Assembly (NCBI GenBank): GCA_021299995.1
Contig: JAJTIA010000001.1
Span: forward strand, 1 to 48,519
Source: Candidatus Jidaibacter sp.
Lineage (GTDB): Bacteria > Pseudomonadota > Alphaproteobacteria > Rickettsiales > Midichloriaceae
Length of the DNA stretch: 48,519 bases
Direction of reading: 5' to 3'
In this document: positions 45,750-48,519 of the stretch, one piece after another
Layout: each line of letters starts with the position of its first letter
How positions within the stretch are numbered: position 1 is the stretch's first letter
Position numbers and translations under genes: made by a program
Notes under the pieces: model-generated
The model's database searches: none
What the model was told of the DNA's origin: nothing
Seen by the model: the letters and a program-made list of their open reading frames with translations, nothing else

Positions 45750-46923
45750 GTTTTTAATATCGATTTTGCTTATAAGTTGTTTCGTACTTACTGGATATTG
45801 GTTTGCAGAGAACACAACAGATGTGACATTCCTTGCGTTTGGTTATGAAATTAAGACCAATATATTTTTAGCAATTATCATGCTGTTGATATTGGTCATT
45901 ATAACGTCTCTGATTTTTAAAATACTAAACACAATATTATTTTTACCATCTTCAATAAGAGAATATTTGGCTGGTAGAAAAAGAAATGCTGTGATTGAGA
46001 ACTTAGTTTTATTAGGTGAGTCATTATTTATTAAAGATGAAAAGCAGATAAGTGTTGCTGCAAACAAGCTTTATTCATTGCTTGAATTTTTAGATGTCGC
46101 AAAATCTTTGCGCTTATATCTATCATCTATTGTCCATCCAAAAATATCGCTAAGCATTGCAAAAGATATTTTGGATCAACGATCTGGTAACATGAGTGCA
46201 GCTCTTTATGTGTTTGTAAAATTAAATACTAAAGCAGATCAACAGCTTGGTGTTTTTGAGGTGATGAACGAAAATATTGAGTTTATATCTTCAGGCTTTT
46301 TGGTTAATAAATACATAGAATTGGGAATGAATTTGAGAAGGTTTAAGCTACTTTTAGACTTCCTTAAAACATCGAATGCAGAGCGATTGTATAAGAGCAA
46401 TATACTTGCATTAAAATCAACTGTTTTACTAGAGTTGGCAAAAGAAGCTAATGCAGCGAGTGATTATGAAAATGCTGCTAGCTTATCAGAGCAAGCACTG
46501 AAAGTATCTGAATCAAACGATCATGCATTTGAATTGTTAATAGCTAGCTATATTGCTCTTAATTACAAATCTAAAGCTGTAAAATATGTGAAAAAATACT
46601 GGAAGGATTGCCAAGGCGAAATAGCGACTCGTGCGGTTTTAAGGCTGTTGGATCAAATTCCTACAAGCGATATGTATCAACTTGGTATGGATTTAGATTC
46701 TATTACTAAAGGCTCTTATGAAAGCAAGATAGTGTTAATTAAATCAGCGATTAACGCCACTTTTTACGATCAGGCTTTTCAGGAATTATCTAATATCTTA
46801 GAAATTAAAGGCAAGACAAAGCGTCTATGCATTATAATGTCAGAACTGAGTTTTAGAACAAATGGCAGCGGTGCTGAGGTGATAGACTGGCTTAAAGAGT
46901 CTATGACTTGTGAAGATAATTAA
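45742..46923 (+). CDS. hemY: HemY-like membrane protein with tetratricopeptide-like helices
   Basis: This 393-residue protein has two N-terminal membrane helices (FLISILLISCFVLTGYWFA; IFLAIIMLLILVIITSLIF) and LPSSIREYLAGRKRN just after, the recognisable HemY N-terminal domain. The rest is helical repeats of TPR type (for example AASDYENAASLSEQALKVS). Despite the name it is not the Bacillus protoporphyrinogen oxidase; its exact role in heme metabolism or envelope organisation is not established. It is translated with the mitofilin-like gene through an 8-base overlap and ends before a hairpin terminator. Confidence 0.85.
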   Translation: MIKFLISILLISCFVLTGYWFAENTTDVTFLAFGYEIKTNIFLAIIMLLILVIITSLIFKILNTILFLPSSIREYLAGRKRNAVIENLVLLGESLFIKDEKQISVAANKLYSLLEFLDVAKSLRLYLSSIVHPKISLSIAKDILDQRSGNMSAALYVFVKLNTKADQQLGVFEVMNENIEFISSGFLVNKYIELGMNLRRFKLLLDFLKTSNAERLYKSNILALKSTVLLELAKEANAASDYENAASLSEQALKVSESNDHAFELLIASYIALNYKSKAVKYVKKYWKDCQGEIATRAVLRLLDQIPTSDMYQLGMDLDSITKGSYESKIVLIKSAINATFYDQAFQELSNILEIKGKTKRLCIIMSELSFRTNGSGAEVIDWLKESMTCEDN

Positions 46924-46936
46924 AGTCATAATTATG

Positions 46937-46978
46937 AGCCGCGTACAGAAGATGTTCTTGAGCAAGCGGCTTTTTTTA
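46937..46978 (+). terminator. Terminator after hemY
   Basis: AGCCGC (46937-46942) pairs with GCGGCT (46966-46971) across a 23-base loop that can itself form a small hairpin. A run of T follows to 46977. It ends the transcription unit that includes the DsbA-like gene, mitofilin and hemY. Confidence 0.7.
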
Positions 46979-46987
46979 GAACGTTGA

Positions 46988-47166
46988 TCAAAGTGTTGGT
47001 ACATCGCTAGTCATTTTATTTTCTATGCCCATATCTTTTAATATGGAGTAACGAGCCTGTAAAGCACCTGCGATTGCTGCTGTCAGGCCAAATTTGCTAA
47101 GAACCATCCAAGCGCCATTGTTGAAAATAAGCCGCCTGTAATTAGTGACTGTTTTTGTATAGCCAT
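46988..47166 (-). pseudogene. Small hydrophobic ORF with an apparent frameshift
   Basis: ATG 47166, with a GAG about 8 bases upstream, reads MAIQKQSLITGGLFSTMALGW. A one-base phase change near 47,100 gives VLSKFGLTAAIAGALQARYS and then ILKDMGIENKMTSDVPTL to TGA at 46988-46990. Together this would be a protein of about 59 residues with one membrane helix. Without the shift the first frame stops after 27 codons. The match between the two halves is judged only on composition, so this may be a chance pair of frames. No family is known. The rest of 46,924-47,235 holds only the hemY terminator. Confidence 0.35.
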
Positions 47167-47235
47167 ATTATTCTCATCAAAATGTTAATATATTGTTAAT
47201 ATATTTAAAAGGTTTTGAAAAATCAATTAAATAAT

Positions 47236-48054
47236 TTAAACACCATGTATGAAAATTTTATATTTATTCGCAAGTTTTAGCGTATTTTGCAAATCAAGCA
47301 CTAACGTAGATCCAGATTCTGCAACAATTCCTTGAATGCCATACTTGTAGGCGTTTTCTATTGTATCAGCACCAATGCAAGGAAGGTCTACCCTCTTATC
47401 TTGATCTGGTTTAGAGATTTTTAGTAATATGGGCGCATGACCAGCCTGCTTAATTTCGCCGCATCTTTTTAAAAGTTCATCTGTGCCCTCTGCAGCTTCA
47501 ACACCCAGTACTAGACCGCTTTGTATCACGAGAGATTGCCCAACATCGAACTTTGCTATACCTTTTAATATCTTCATGCCAGATTTTATATCATCTAAAG
47601 ATGCTTTATCTGGCTTTGACTTTGTAAGTGTGCCCTTTGATAGAACTATATCTGTTGCAAGTTTTTCTGGCGCTATAATGCTGAAGCCTTCATTTTCTAA
47701 AAACTCTATGATCGCAGTGAGCAAGTTATTGTCGGAAAAACCAGCTTTGATAATTTTTGCAAAGAGTTTTGCGCCTTTTAAATCTAACAAAAGCCTTGCT
47801 ATATCGGCTCTGCGCACTTTGCCTGCGAGCACAACATGAGACACGCCTTCTTCTTTTAGCTTGTTTATAATTTTGCTTACTGCATGAACCTTGAATGAGT
47901 GTAGATTATCTTGAAATAGCTCGAATGTAGTTTCATCCTCTAGACCTATTACGATATAAGGTATATTTTGGTTTTTGCATGATTCTACAACATGGTATGG
48001 AAGGTAGCCAGCACCTGAAATAATACCTACTTTTTTAATATCTTTAAGCTGCAT
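47236..48054 (-). CDS. lpxI: UDP-2,3-diacylglucosamine pyrophosphatase LpxI
   Basis: This 272-residue enzyme (formerly DUF1009) makes lipid X from UDP-2,3-diacylglucosamine in lipid A synthesis, in place of LpxH. The N-terminus has KKVGIISGAGYLPYHVVESC, a Rossmann-like start. HVVLAGKVRRADIARL near residues 72-87 and the C-terminal VDLPCIGADTIENAYKYGIQGIVAESG near 225-251 with conserved Asp and Glu are family blocks. It follows lpxA with an 11-base overlap, the normal alphaproteobacterial order. The next gene in that order, lpxB, is not seen downstream. Confidence 0.96.
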   Translation of the reverse strand: MQLKDIKKVGIISGAGYLPYHVVESCKNQNIPYIVIGLEDETTFELFQDNLHSFKVHAVSKIINKLKEEGVSHVVLAGKVRRADIARLLLDLKGAKLFAKIIKAGFSDNNLLTAIIEFLENEGFSIIAPEKLATDIVLSKGTLTKSKPDKASLDDIKSGMKILKGIAKFDVGQSLVIQSGLVLGVEAAEGTDELLKRCGEIKQAGHAPILLKISKPDQDKRVDLPCIGADTIENAYKYGIQGIVAESGSTLVLDLQNTLKLANKYKIFIHGV

Positions 48055-48519
48055 TTGATTCTTTTTCCTTATTTGGCTTACACAAACGATTTCCAGAAGA
48101 TTTGATAAAATCTACAATCTTCATGACATATTCATCATCTTTATATACATTTTCTGCTTCTGCAAGGCGATTTGCAAACAGATCTCCATCTTTTAAGAAT
48201 ATATCATCATAAGCTTTGTTCATCTCGATGATTTGTTTGTTTTGTATGTTACGTCTTTTGAGGCCTATTACATTCAAGCCACTAAGTGATGCGCGCTCTC
48301 CAGATACGTTCCCGAATGGTATTACGTCTCCCACAACGCCGCTCATACCACCAATAATAGAATATGCACCAATTTTCACCTTCTGATGTACAGCTGCTAA
48401 CCCGCCAATAATTGCGAAATCGCCAACTTCTACGTGCCCACCAAGTGCTGCGCAGTTTGCCATAATCACATTGTTTCCTAGTACGCAATCATGTGCAACA
48501 TGTGCATTAGCCATCAACA
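48044..48519 (-). CDS. lpxA: UDP-N-acetylglucosamine acyltransferase LpxA, 5' part beyond the window
   Basis: Only the C-terminal 157 or so residues are present; the frame is open to the window edge. The left-handed beta-helix is seen as hexapeptide rungs (VIMANC, VEVGDF, AIIGGL, VKIGAY, SIIGGM). The catalytic His is in MANAHVAHDCVLGNN. The C-terminal helical region (LSGLNVIGLKRRNIQNKQI and on) is typical. LpxA adds the first 3-hydroxyacyl chain to UDP-GlcNAc in the cytoplasm, the first step of lipid A. It overlaps the lpxI start by 11 bases. Confidence 0.95.
   Translation of the reverse strand, partial: LMANAHVAHDCVLGNNVIMANCAALGGHVEVGDFAIIGGLAAVHQKVKIGAYSIIGGMSGVVGDVIPFGNVSGERASLSGLNVIGLKRRNIQNKQIIEMNKAYDDIFLKDGDLFANRLAEAENVYKDDEYVMKIVDFIKSSGNRLCKPNKEKESNAA

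Overview
The window looks like a piece of chromosome from an AT-rich, host-associated alphaproteobacterium. The best fit is the order Rickettsiales, probably a Midichloriaceae-like lineage. This is inferred from gene content, not from a computed phylogeny. The evidence is an alphaproteobacterial-type AspRS, a PleD-type REC-REC-GGDEF protein, an lpxA-lpxI lipid A pair, a mitofilin-like gene next to hemY, a ccoNOQP cbb3 oxidase operon, flagellar fliD/fliS, ankyrin and leucine-rich repeat proteins, and a high load of broken genes. No tRNA, rRNA or CRISPR array was seen.

Layout. Positions 1-1,610 hold a transposase scrap and an ankyrin-repeat protein. 1,670-9,492 is mostly housekeeping: aspS, a ubiquinone-type hydroxylase, rnd-hisS and metG. 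It is interrupted by a frameshifted methyltransferase with a signal peptide and by a 40-residue acidic ORF with its own terminator. 9,500-15,622 is accessory: an LRR protein and a 1,800-residue protein with duplicated beta-helix-like modules. 15,612-18,829 (minus strand) is the fliD-fliS-fmt cluster. 18,830-20,154 is decayed: an IS481-type N-terminus abuts a broken membrane protein gene. 20,162-25,544 carries tilS, pleD and two tail-to-tail unknown genes, one of them a possible clan CE cysteine-peptidase-like effector. 25,617-28,294 (minus strand) holds tfoX-like, lpxL-like and HIT genes and two paralogous small secreted proteins with matching promoters. 28,463-31,789 has carbonic anhydrase, htpG and a Bax-inhibitor-1 protein.

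31,857-36,092 is the second decay zone. It holds a broken toxin-like glycosyltransferase, two separate DUF2000 pseudogenes on either side of nhaA, an intact ybaK and a truncated cupin. 36,175-42,181 is a tight plus-strand operon: transketolase, a DsbD_2/UreH-like membrane protein, then ccoN-ccoO-ccoQ-ccoP. It is followed by pdhA, a broken SDR gene, a DsbA-like thioredoxin-fold protein, the mitofilin-like gene and hemY. The right end (minus strand) has lpxI and the C-terminal part of lpxA, cut by the window edge.

How it fits together. The intact genes cover translation, respiration at low oxygen, lipid A synthesis, c-di-GMP signalling and envelope redox. The accessory genes (ANK, LRR, the giant protein, the CE-like protein, small secreted proteins) are of types used toward a host. 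About ten loci are truncated, frameshifted or stopped, as expected for a genome in reductive decay. The strongest candidates for new biology are the 1,800-residue duplicated beta-helix protein, the promoter-matched secreted paralogs, the two Rossmann-type enzyme genes that start with signal peptides, and the CE-like protein.
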